Source: Diphasiastrum complanatum
Lineage: Eukaryota; Streptophyta; Lycopodiopsida; Lycopodiales; Lycopodiaceae
DNA: 64,000 bases
NCBI GenBank assembly: GCA_029204225.1
Contig: CM055113.1
Span: 33,052,433 to 33,116,432, forward strand
Reading direction: 5' to 3'
Position numbers and translations under genes: made by a program. Below, one piece after another: positions 33,301-41,564 of this stretch. How positions within the stretch are numbered: the first letter of the stretch is position 1; each line of letters starts with the position of its first letter. The notes beneath the pieces were generated by a model. The model worked only from the letters and a program-made list of their open reading frames with translations, had not been told where the DNA came from and did no database searches.

Positions 33301-34313
33301 GTGTATATTGACTTCTTAGAGTCATTACAAGATAGAAGAGTAGAAAAATAATGCTTGTTAAAGGACATGTGGGAACTAGCCCCACTATCTATCCACCATG
33401 TGTCTTGACTTGAAGTTGGTGTAGATGCAACCATTAAGGATGTGTTGAATCCATCCTCATATTCTTCCTCTTGAGCAATGTTCCCTTGATCTCCTTTGGC
33501 TTGTTGATTCTTCTTCAAGTAGCATTCTGAGGCAAAGTGTCCTTTCTTTCCACAAAAGAAACACTTTAGTTTTGCCTTGTTCTTCACTTTGCCTTTGGAG
33601 GTAGATCCTCCATTCTTCATCTCGGCCTCCTTGCCTTGATTTTTCTTGAATGGATTTTGCTTTTTCTTGCCTTTAGATGTAAAGTTAGCTTTCTCCTCTC
33701 CTCCATTAAGTGACATGCTATCCATTCTTGTCTTGAGGTGTAGAAGCCTACTCTCCTCGGCCACAAGAACATTGTGCAACTTTTCAATGGATGGAAGAGA
33801 GTCTTGAATGGCAAATGATTGGACTAAGTTGGTAAACTCATCACTTAGACCATTCAAAATGATTTGTACTAGTTCTTGATCTTGGATCTTCTCTCCTATT
33901 GCACTTAACTCCTTGTTAAGAGATTTGATCCTAAGAACATACTCTTGTCCACTCTCTCCACTTCCTTTCATGCTTTGGAAAACTTGATTTCTTAGCATGA
34001 GGATTCTTGAAGTATTGTTGGATTCATAAATGCTCTTTAATGAATCCCAAGCCTCTTTGGATGAGGTACAAGAAGACACCTCTTTCAAGAGGTCATTGCA
34101 TACATTTAACTTTATGCAATGTAGAGCTAATCTTGCTCTCTTCTTGTATTTGGCTTGTTCTTGGGGAGTTTGAGGCTCTTCCTCTACTCCTTGAACTATG
34201 TCATATAGATCATGGATCACTAGGAGTGATTCCATTCTCACTTTCCAAATGGAATAATTTGTGGAAGTGAGTCTCTCACTTGGTTCCATCAAATATCCAC
34301 CCATGGATGACAT
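30333..34313 (-). CDS. Copia gag-pol polyprotein, intact, 1326 aa
   Basis: One frame encodes all functions needed for retrotransposition. Gag (UBN2-type) covers about 1-240, with a CX2CX4HX4C knuckle at C251, C254, H259, C264. The aspartic protease motif WWIDSGASSHM has D309. The pre-integrase zinc site is H441, H446, C475, C478. The integrase acids are D505, D567 and E603 (D,D-35-E). A charged linker at about 735-790 holds a tandem DKPEED-type repeat. The reverse transcriptase covers about 840-1085 with D920 and YVDD at 1005-1008. RNase H covers about 1165-1295 with D1169, E1210 and D1247. The ATG at 34313 is the first in frame and matches the gag start of element B (SERLTS.NY..WK.RM.SLL). 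Length fits the usual 1300-1450 aa. Neighbours are its own LTRs; no frameshift or stop was seen. Confidence 0.97.
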   Translation of the reverse strand: MSSMGGYLMEPSERLTSTNYSIWKVRMESLLVIHDLYDIVQGVEEEPQTPQEQAKYKKRARLALHCIKLNVCNDLLKEVSSCTSSKEAWDSLKSIYESNNTSRILMLRNQVFQSMKGSGESGQEYVLRIKSLNKELSAIGEKIQDQELVQIILNGLSDEFTNLVQSFAIQDSLPSIEKLHNVLVAEESRLLHLKTRMDSMSLNGGEEKANFTSKGKKKQNPFKKNQGKEAEMKNGGSTSKGKVKNKAKLKCFFCGKKGHFASECYLKKNQQAKGDQGNIAQEEEYEDGFNTSLMVASTPTSSQDTWWIDSGASSHMSFNKHYFSTLLSCNDSKKSIYTASDQACKIDGIGSIPLCLGTSKRIDLDNVLYVPTISRNLLSVGQLMDNGLDVHFKNGVCSILKNDKCIASGIKQGRLFKLDANVASESVNLAREELTQVELWHKRLGHPNLQSMESMASKELALGLPRAFKKCGKMCEACGLAKSHKSSYKKSSSRSLSPLDLIHSDVHSFSHASNGGALMYVTFIDDCTRFTWIELLSKKNLVYEAFIKFKSLVEKQLSTSIKALRCDNGGEYTSNKMKDFCEINGIKLQYTCSYTPQQNGVAERKNRSLCECAKSLRLDASLPISFWGEAITCANYLCNRLPSSAIDGISPYQALFDKKPNVKYFKIFGCTCYVHIPLETRRKEDATSFKGIFVGYGENSKGYRIYDPTSKKVKVSKDVLFDESQFAKSLSNGSNPLCIEDLDKSEEDLDKPEEDHDKPEDGDLDPSQKGPRRSSRSKAEPSRLTYVDKGKQKEGSTSSTSYSFLATLIEEPSSFEEACKSKVWRDAMQVEYDALEENHTWNLVNLPRGKKPLACKWIYRIKYNQDGSISKYKARLVAKGFLQIKGLDYEETFAPVAKLVTIRLIICIATLFKWDLYQMDVTNAFLNGFLEEEIYMMQPEGFIKIGEEQKVCYLRKSLYGLKQAPRAWYSRLHDFLYSLGFVLSAYEPSLYFKCNEGKIIILVLYVDDIIMTGNDDDGIGKVKVDLSSEFKMVDLGFLKFILGIEVSRSSNCTFISQSKYATSILERFGMKDCKGIDTPMEHVVKATNEGDEASFEDITLFRKLIGSLIYLTITRPDLSFCVSKLSQSMQAPLIHHWKSAKRVLRYVSSTRFFGILYEGSNLHLRAYSDSDFAGDKMDRKSISAFATFLCGGVISWLSKKQDTISLSSCEAEYKALTSTTKELLWLRRLLMELHVLEAEEIPYIFCDNQASQQIASNPIFHARTKHIEIAHHFVREKVQSKEVQLHHVPSSECIADILTKPLSKDPFFKLRYALGIVDTCTLDLPS

Positions 34314-34896
34314 TTTAGAATGAATGCTCTTTTAAAAATCACAAAGATTTTTGAATTTTAAAAGATCTATGAAGTGGCCTAAAGCTTACTAGAATGCCTA
34401 TAGGCTTGTCTCTATCAAACTAACACACAAGCTTGAATGATACTCAAAGATCTTACCAAAAATTTCTAGCTTTCACTCTCACAAAAAAAATTGCTTTACA
34501 CTTTTCTTAGAGATTTCACTTCAACTAAGGATCTGAACAAATCAGCCTCTTAGATCTGATCTTAGACTCTAAAAAGAAATGCTTCAATGATCCAAAACAC
34601 TATTTGGTCATAGGCATTAGTTAGAATGAATCTAGATCAATACTATGCTTCAAAAAGCACCAAAAATGAACTAGTATTGTGATTTTGGGACCAAAAAACA
34701 CAAAGTAACTTGAATTGAAAGTTGCTGTACGGTTTCACACGTGTGAAAAGTACATACACAGCCTCCAAGTCGTTTTGATCCAAATGATTACAAGCTATCA
34801 CTCTAGAAGAACTCGCCCTCACTAGTATTGGCCAAAAAACAAATTTTGCCAATGATCTTTACAAGATTTATGATTCAATGATCACTCTCTTACTTA
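34314..34896 (-). promoter_or_regulatory. 5' leader of element A
   Basis: The region between primer-binding site and gag start has no gene. It carries TTTCACACGTGTGAAA centred at 34738-34743, a 16-bp perfect palindrome with a CACGTG core. Similar words sit in the leaders of B (15109) and fragment G (39549). Confidence 0.7.
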
Positions 34897-34908
34897 GCTC
34901 TGATACCA
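34897..34908 (-). promoter_or_regulatory. Primer-binding site of element A
   Basis: GCTCTGATACCA on the plus strand is the inverse of TGGTATCAGAGC, complementary to the 3' end of initiator Met tRNA. It touches the LTR without spacer. Confidence 0.95.
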
Positions 34909-35770
34909 TGATAAATTTTACAGTTTTTAGGACAATAATGATTGTACTTTACAATCATAGAGAGTTATTGGTTGCTTAATCAATGAATCTATCAAGTTCT
35001 ACACATTAGATCTTGATCTAGATTCACTACACTTGGATTTAAGCAAGAGCAATGGATCAACACATCATTTTTTAGTGAGAGCGGCTTCACACGTGTGGAG
35101 TACTGTCCACTGTACGGCCTGCACCTGAAACAACAAGTACAATGATACTAGATAGCAATCATGCATAAAAATCACAAGACAAATGACTAGAAATCTCACA
35201 AAAGTGTAGAGTGCAAAAGTCTCATCAATTTTCTTAGCAAAATGATGATCCTTTTATGGATCAAGTACATCCATGAGTCTGGTACAGTCCAGCAGGCCTT
35301 CACCCGTGTGAAGAGTGCCACATCACTCATATCTATCCATTTGATCCATCCTTGATCCTTATCCAATAGTTGACCTTCTAGAATATGACTAAAATCCAAA
35401 AAGCTAGTCTCCTAGAATATAGGAATATTCCCTACAAAATAGGATCTAAGGAAAATGGTCAACTCTTATCTTCTAGTACTCTATACACACATGTGAACAT
35501 CCACTTGCCATGTGGGAGAATTTACTCATGCACATGCAAGGAAAAGCTAATTTGTAGGTGACTAGTCAACTTGACTAAAAACTAGTCATTTCATGTTCAC
35601 ACTAACTAGAATGATACAAAATCAATTTGGATATATACAAACATGAAAAGTACATCCTTTCACACATGGGAACATGCTCCACACGTGTGAAATCATATCA
35701 TCAACATATTCTAATGTTTGATCAATATTTACATGAACCAATGTCAAGTGAGAAGTGACAATTTTCAACA
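34909..35770 (-). repeat. 5' LTR of element A
   Basis: This LTR holds the promoter of the minus-strand element. CACGTG lies at 35090-35095 and 35682-35687, with a CACCCGTGTG variant near 35300. It ends at the target duplication AAGAA (35771-35775). Confidence 0.97.
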
Positions 35771-35775
35771 AAGAA

Positions 35776-36032
35776 TGCAAACATGCACATTTTTCAAGGG
35801 CAGCACAGGCCTCCAGTTTGGATCTGCATATTCTCTAGTGATTCATGTACTCCTAATTGCATCCTTTGCCTTTTTCATGCAGTACAAACAAGGGTGTTTA
35901 GATGTAGCACCATTAGAGACATTATACATGCATTTCAATGTTTTCAAATCATTCTTGTTCTGTATTTTTTATTCAGATTTTCATACTTATGTCACTGATA
36001 GATTTTTCTATCACTTAGACTAATTCTTCCAC
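35776..36032. other. Non-coding flank of element A
   Basis: Sequence continuous with the left flank at 29452 once element A and one AAGAA are removed. No gene is visible. Confidence 0.5.
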
Positions 36033-36830
36033 ATGGATTCCCAAGGGAAAGCCAGTCCTATCATGGACAAGCTTGATAGAGCCAATTACCATCTGTGGAA
36101 TTTTAAGATGAAAACTATGCTAATGGCTAAAGAATTGTATGACGTTGTTACAGGTGTAGAAGAGAAACTCGAAGCAGACAACGCAGCAATCACCAGGTGG
36201 AGGCTGAAGGATGGAAAAGCTTTCGTGTTTATCATCCTCAAAATTACGGATACTCAAATCGGCCATGTATCCGAGGATCATGCATTGAAAGAAGTCTGGG
36301 ACATCTTGAGCACACTATACGAAGTGCGAGATATAGCTTCCAAGCTACATCTCAGAAAAAAAATTTTACTCCCTCAAGATGATGAATGGTGATTCCCTGC
36401 AGAATCACAAAATCAATTCAAGAACCTACTAAGGCAAATGGCTGCTATCGAATCTGCCATAGACGATCTGTTGGGAGTCGTGCGTTGCTCCAATACGATT
36501 GATGAGAATCATGAGAAGAAAATTCGCGAAACATTCGTGACTCTCTTTCGAGATTCGTATGGAGTTCAGATGTGTTCGCTGGGCACTGCCAATTGAAACA
36601 CTCCTACAATCCTCCAGAGAGTAGTCAGTTACTACTGATCTATGTTCATAAAATTAATACAACCTGCGGGTCCAGTTGTGAACCACAAACATTCAAGGAG
36701 GTGATTGAAGGTCCAGAAAAGGACAAATGGATCCAAGCCATGAACAAAGAATGGAGTCCATGAGGAAGAACCAGGTATGGACGTTTAAAGCGCGTGAAAT
36801 CCAAGGAAAGAAAAAAACTAAAAATTAATC
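36033..36830 (+). pseudogene. Copia fragment F: gag joined to reverse-transcriptase start
   Basis: The gag opens MDSQGKASPIMDKLDRANYH and continues to SKLHLRKKILLPQ before a stop at 36390, resembling gag of remnant C. About 300 bp later the frame reads EPQTFKEVIEGPEKDKWIQ, AMNKEW and, after a frameshift, SMRKNQVWTF, which is the Copia segment just before the reverse transcriptase. Zinc knuckle, protease and integrase are missing between them, so this is an internally deleted copy. Confidence 0.75.
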
Positions 36831-36884
36831 GGGTTTCGTGTCTTTTATAGTGAATCTTCACATGTGCGGTCAACGGTCAACGGA

Positions 36885-36947
36885 CACGTGTTCACTCTCG
36901 ATTGATTCGCAGGTGCTGGCACGTGTGAGGTGACACCTGGACACGTG
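36885..36947. promoter_or_regulatory. Cluster of three CACGTG boxes
   Basis: CACGTG lies at 36885-36890, 36920-36925 and 36942-36947, all in ACACGTGT- or GCACGTGT-type contexts, with a related ACATGTGT at about 36965. G-boxes of this kind are bound by plant bZIP and bHLH factors. The cluster lies 3' of fragment F and may be part of an LTR whose borders I cannot define. Confidence 0.6.
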
Positions 36948-37019
36948 TGAAATGACACAAGGACATGTGTCTCGTGTTTATTAGTGCCTAGGGATTTTCA
37001 GTTACTGATGAGGAGGAGG

Positions 37020-37942
37020 GAGAGATTTTGCAAGTTACACATGTCTCAGCCTGCTGCTCCTAGACAGACCTGTTCCTCTAGATAGGTCTGACCTTCCTAC
37101 CAAGCGCCCTAAGAAGCAGGCAGCCCCCAAGAGAGCCCAGAAGAAGCTAAGGAGGGCAAATACCACCGATTTTGTGCAACATAACCCCGATGGAAATGTA
37201 GATAATGTTGTCTTAGATAAGGTTGTAAATATAGCTACATCGATTTTGGATACTATACTGCACATCCACCTCCTCCTCTTCGTTCAAATCTTTATACATA
37301 TATAGATTCTGATGATTATCTTAAATTTGAGAAGCACATAGCCAATGCTGTAGATAGAATTGGTATTCCATTTTGTTTTAGAATAGAGGAACTTCACTTT
37401 AGTATAAATTATAGAGTTGTTGATTGTTTGGATCTCAAAATTAGACGGGCTTCTATCTGTGATCATGTGATAAAGTCTGGGATTACAGTCTTGCAATATG
37501 GCATTGCAAGAGATTCATCCAATGAATTGCTGGTGCTCAGTAACTTTTTGCTTCAGGCCTTCAAGGAAAATCATGACACTTTGTCACAGTGTCTGACTAG
37601 TGGATTCACACCAGCAACAAAATATCTGCTCGTGCCTTATCATACCAAGTATGATATGTTAAATGCTTCTTACTGTTTAATGCTTTATCATTGGCATTAT
37701 CAATGGAAATAGTTCTCAGAATTGCAGCTAATGGAATTTCTATCTTATTTTGCAGTGAGCATTGGAGTTTAAACCTGATCTCTATTAAGAGATCTGTAGA
37801 TAATATTGTTAAAGGATTTTGTGTCAAGATGAACTCGGCTAGCATTACGCATAAGGATGTAGATATGTACTTGCCATATTTAAGTAAATATATTCCAACA
37901 GATGTTCCCCATTCAATTGACTAACAGATCGTTAGTTTGGAG
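37020..37942 (+). pseudogene. Ulp1/C48-like cysteine protease gene, decayed copy 2
   Basis: The plus strand holds a homologue of the gene at 10837-12418. It begins with a basic segment (KRPKKQAAPKRAQKKLRR), then NVDNVVLDKVVNIATSILDT. After a frameshift it reads YIDSDDYLKFEKHIANAVD, LKIRRASICDHVIKSG and FLLQAFKENHDTL, ending at YLLVPYHT. A 106-bp intron (37650-37755, GTATGA to TTGCAG) splits an Asn codon exactly as in copy 1. The next exon (37756-37942) is 187 bp, the same as in copy 1, and reads EHWSLNLISIK and VKMNSASITHKDVD. A TAA stop lies at 37922. The HW.L and D-V-I pattern fits Ulp1/C48 proteases; the exon expected to carry the catalytic Cys was not found. It could be a host family or cargo of a DNA transposon. 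Confidence 0.5.
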
Positions 37943-38213
37943 GTAAATTCTGTCCGTCTTAACATCATTTTACATGGCCTTCTTGCAATTACAATGCATG
38001 TGACTAAAAATGGTCAAGCTAGAATTGTGAAAATATGTTAGAATATCATTGTTTTATAACTTTTTTAGGAATTCAAGTTTTGTGTGGCAGAGCCACACAA
38101 ATATTGTTGTGCTTTCTACTGTCAGGTTGCTAGGTGTCAAAACACATTTAAGAGGTACTAGAGAAAAAGATTGTGTCCAAAATTTTATTTTTAAAAGAAT
38201 TAATCGCATTTTT

Positions 38214-38346
38214 TTTAAAGACAAACATAAGAGCGATAAGACATTTACGTGATTTATCTCTAAAGACAACTACAAGAATGATAAGATCTTTAGTATGATA
38301 TTTAGGTGATTTACCTTTAAGGACAACAATAGGAGTGATAAGACAT
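38214..38346. repeat. Three imperfect tandem copies of a ~50-bp unit
   Basis: Each unit carries AAAGACAA(C/A)-like, A(G/A)(A/G)(A/G)(C/T)GATAAGA and TTA(C/G)GTGATTTA(T/C)CT-like words. Stops in all frames show it is non-coding. Confidence 0.55.
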
Positions 38347-39540
38347 CAAGAATTATTTTTGATAAATTTTTTGGATTATTATTTTATTCTATAATAACTC
38401 AATAGGTGGCCAAACCAATGTTTTGTTATAGAAATGAAAATGGTTTAACTCATTATTGGCTCCAAGAAACTTGTTTGTAAATTTGAGGTTGATCATATAA
38501 AGTTCAAATTTTAGCTCTTGTTAATTTTAGATACGACTTTGGATGGGTTTTAGATTTATCTTGCACTTTTCATTAAATTTGTAATTGAGCTTGCTATTAT
38601 TGTTGTGTTCGATTCATGGATTGTACTAAATGTCGTAGTTTGATATTCAATTGCTAATTGTAGATGGAAATCTTTAATTCAATCAAGAGCATTGTTTTTT
38701 CTATTGTGAACTTTTTATATTTTGTCTCAATATTAGCGGTATTATTGAATTTTGTAAATAGTTGTTGATGTTCAAATGTCTGTTTGAATGAATAATATGG
38801 TGATCGGAAGGAATAGAGTCAATGTTAACCTTTAGAACTGATTGTTTTTTCTCATTTGTGTTTTCCCATTTGTGGTAGTAGGATATCATTACAACATTAT
38901 TTCAATGTCAGGCTTGTGAAATTGATTGAATATGTTTTTATAGCATTGATATCCAAGATCAAACGGTGAGGTTTATATAACTTTTTTAATAGTTGTTGGA
39001 AAAGATCAGACTTACAATTTAGAAATGTGCCTCATAAATGTTTTTGAACATCCACAAAACATGTTTTGGAACTCAAAAGACTATTTGAAAAGTGTCAAAA
39101 ACTTAAAGGTGCTTGACAATTTAGTTTTACGATTTTAAAAGACAAAAAGTTTTGGTAGAAGTTAGTGCTAGGAAAATTTGAGGCACTCGACAATTTTTTA
39201 TATTGATAGCAAGTGTGACAAGTCATGATTGATATGGGCATTCAAGTCATAGTAGAGGGGGAGTCTCTCTCTAGGCCATGCTAAAATTGTGAGTAAGAAT
39301 GAGAATTCGAGTAACATTTAGAAACCGAATTTAATTGTTTGTAGGAGGACAGACCTGTGAATTTAAATTTGCAACTGTCGAGCAAAAGATCTTACAAAAA
39401 TGAGAGTCATAAATGTTGAGTGCTTAACTTTCTTAGTTAGTGAGTCGTGTTGCATTTCCCATGCTATCTCAAGCAAATTTGGATCAAAAGGGTTCATCAT
39501 CATAATGATTGAATCATTTCAGATACTGTACGAAATTCAG
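38347..39540. other. No gene recognised
   Basis: AT-rich DNA with frequent stops on both strands. It may contain the LTR of Copia fragment G, but no primer-binding site could be recognised. Confidence 0.4.
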
Positions 39541-40107
39541 TGCTCAAGCACGTGTGAAGTACGGCCAAGTTCATTTGGAAGTTAGATCCAAATTTGGTGC
39601 TAGATAACTTGTTTGAAAGCTAGTTTTGTCTAGTTTTTGTAGCAATTTGTTTCAACCATTTGGTAGAGCCAATCAAAAGTTATAAGCTTTTGAAGAGAGT
39701 TAGGTAGGGCACCTAGACCTGTGTGGACACATTTGGTTTGATCATATCTTGCTAGTTTGACCAACAAATTCAAGAAGAGGCTTGCCAATGTCATCTATTT
39801 GAGATCTAGTCATCATTTTGAGGTCATAGCCACTTTCTTTCATACAATTGGCTTGTATTTGAGTGATTTGTGGATTCTTGGAGTGTTTCACATGTGCCAG
39901 AAATAATTTGACCCAAACTTTGCCTATACTCCATCAATTAATGGGAGGTTGATTAGTTTGAGAGAGATTGGTAGAGCTAGTGAGATCCGTCTCACATTTT
40001 GTTGCGAGATCTTGCATAGGAGTTGGTAGTACACCTTTCAAGGATCCTATAGTGAGAGACAAGCAACATTTTATGAGTCTAAATCACAAGGAGTCTTCAC
40101 TATTACA
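39541..40107 (+). other. Probable leader of Copia fragment G
   Basis: The phrase GATCCAAATTT..GTGCTAGAT and the AAGCACGTGTGAAGTAC word (CACGTG at 39549-39554) parallel the leader of element B, which has GATCCAAATTTGATG and TCACACGTGTGAAA. It leads directly into the G gag. Confidence 0.5.
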
Positions 40108-40315
40108 TGGCATCTATAGGTTCCTTTCTATTGGAATCTAATGAGAGACTATCTACCTCCAACTATTCTATTTGGAAGGATAGAATGGAGTCCATTTTGG
40201 TGCTCCAAGATGTGATGAAGATTGTGCTAGAACTTGAGGAGGAGCCTCAAGAGCTCCAAGAGGTCTAGAAGTACAAAAAGAGAGCTAGGATGGCTCTACA
40301 TATCATAAAGATAAA
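40108..40315 (+). pseudogene. Copia fragment G: gag N-terminus
   Basis: The frame reads MASIGSFLLESNERLSTSNY, SIWKDRMESILVLQDVMK and then, past one stop, YKKRARMALHIIKINV. This closely follows the first 72 residues of elements A and B. Similarity ends at IKINV, where the LTR of element H begins, so H probably inserted into G. Confidence 0.8.
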
Positions 40316-41510
40316 TGTTTTAGTGAAGAAACTGGGAGTTTCTATCTTTCAAAGCCTTAGTATTTTTCTTAGTCTTTCCTTTGTTACTTTTTTTCGGGAC
40401 TGTTGCATTTTAAACTATGTTTCGCACAGTCTAGTTGTTTTGTCGCACAGTTCGCATTTTTGGGTCATGAGATAAATTCAGCACTAAGTCTAAAGCACTT
40501 AGAAAATAACTCTGGCAACTTTTCCCGACACTGTCGCATTTTTCGCATTTCTGCGAAAAAGGCATCACTGTCTCCAAATTCCTTAGAAAAGTTTTCTAGC
40601 CAACCTTCACATTTTTTGCCCTTTGGGAAAAAGCGACACTGTCGCCAAATGCCTTCCGGGTAAAAGCGAAGGTGCCCTTGAAAAAGCAAAACTGCCCTTA
40701 AAATTGCAAAAAGAGTCTTTAAGCAAAATGCGAATGTCTACAACGTGAAGGCACTGTGCAATGGGCAGAAGGCAGCTAATGCACGAACAATAGGAGAAGG
40801 TCAAACGACATGAAACTCTTTGCACTCCAAAGGACCAGGAAGATCAAACAAGTACCATGAAGTACAGCTTCCTGATATGATATGATGACATCAACAGGAG
40901 AGCGTTAGGACGTGCCTAACCCGCCACTCTTGTAATCTGGGATTAGTTATAGATTGTTTAATCTATCTAATTAGATATGTTACTCTAAATTTCTAGACAC
41001 ATCAAGATGAAGACAGTCACAGACACGGAGTAGATAGAACCTGTAAAAGTTTGAGATAGCTCTAGAGTGAGTTTACAGATTAGCAGTAGCTAGTCATATT
41101 ATTCGTGAGAGAGAACATCTCTCTTGCGCCAATGCACTGATCTGGGAAATGGACAGCATTCAAGAAAGATATTGTAGATTCAGTTCTGATATAGAAGTGA
41201 TTTTCTCAATGCTCTGTTCTGTGATATGTATGATCTGCAATATTGGAATGCATGCTAGTAGTAGATAAATTTTTGCTGTTGTTTTACTCAACATTATCTG
41301 CTGTTTACAAGTTTAATTTTTACAACAGATCGTCAGAAGCGATCTGGGACTTGGAAGAAAATTAGACTGCAATCAGTAGCAGTAGCTACTCTTGCCAAGT
41401 CGGCTCTATCCGGCCTTCGTTGTATTTCGTTTCGTTTTATTTTGTTTCTTCGTTTCGTTTCGAGCTGTTTCTTCCTCCCATCAGTTTCGTTTCGTTCTGA
41501 TTTGGCATCA
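40316..41510 (+). repeat. 5' LTR of Copia element H
   Basis: About 1050 bp from 40350 match 44199-45293. The right end is set by the primer-binding site at 41512. The left end is inferred from TGTTTT at 40316, where similarity to gag of G ends. The LTR contains repeated GACACTGTC and GCGACACTGTCGCC words and a TTCG-rich stretch near its end, as does the LTR at 26835-27903. Confidence 0.7.
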
Positions 41511-41511
41511 G

Positions 41512-41523
41512 TGGTATCAGAGC
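41512..41523 (+). promoter_or_regulatory. Primer-binding site of element H
   Basis: TGGTATCAGAGC follows the LTR after one base, as in other Copia elements here. Confidence 0.9.
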
Positions 41524-41564
41524 CACGACTTTGATTATCAGAGCCCTATCTAATTCCTTCAGGC

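Larger units (their letters stand above)
29458..35770 (-). mobile_element. Complete Ty1/Copia LTR retrotransposon (element A), 6313 bp
   Basis: The element has two 862-bp LTRs (29458-30319 and 34909-35770), a primer-binding site, a polypurine tract and one open gag-pol frame. It is flanked by an identical 5-bp duplication, AAGAA at 29453-29457 and 35771-35775. Comparing the LTRs base by base I found one difference, C at 30068 against A at 35519. Since LTRs are identical at insertion, this is a recent arrival. Every catalytic motif I looked for is present, so the element may still be able to move. It carries CACGTG palindromes in LTR and leader. Confidence 0.97.

Noticed and set aside
37020-37942. 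Interpretation of the paired unknown gene as a plant virus coat or movement protein insertion
   Set aside because: The shared spliceosomal intron and the HW.L protease-like pattern fit a cellular or DNA-transposon gene better, and no viral motif was recognised.
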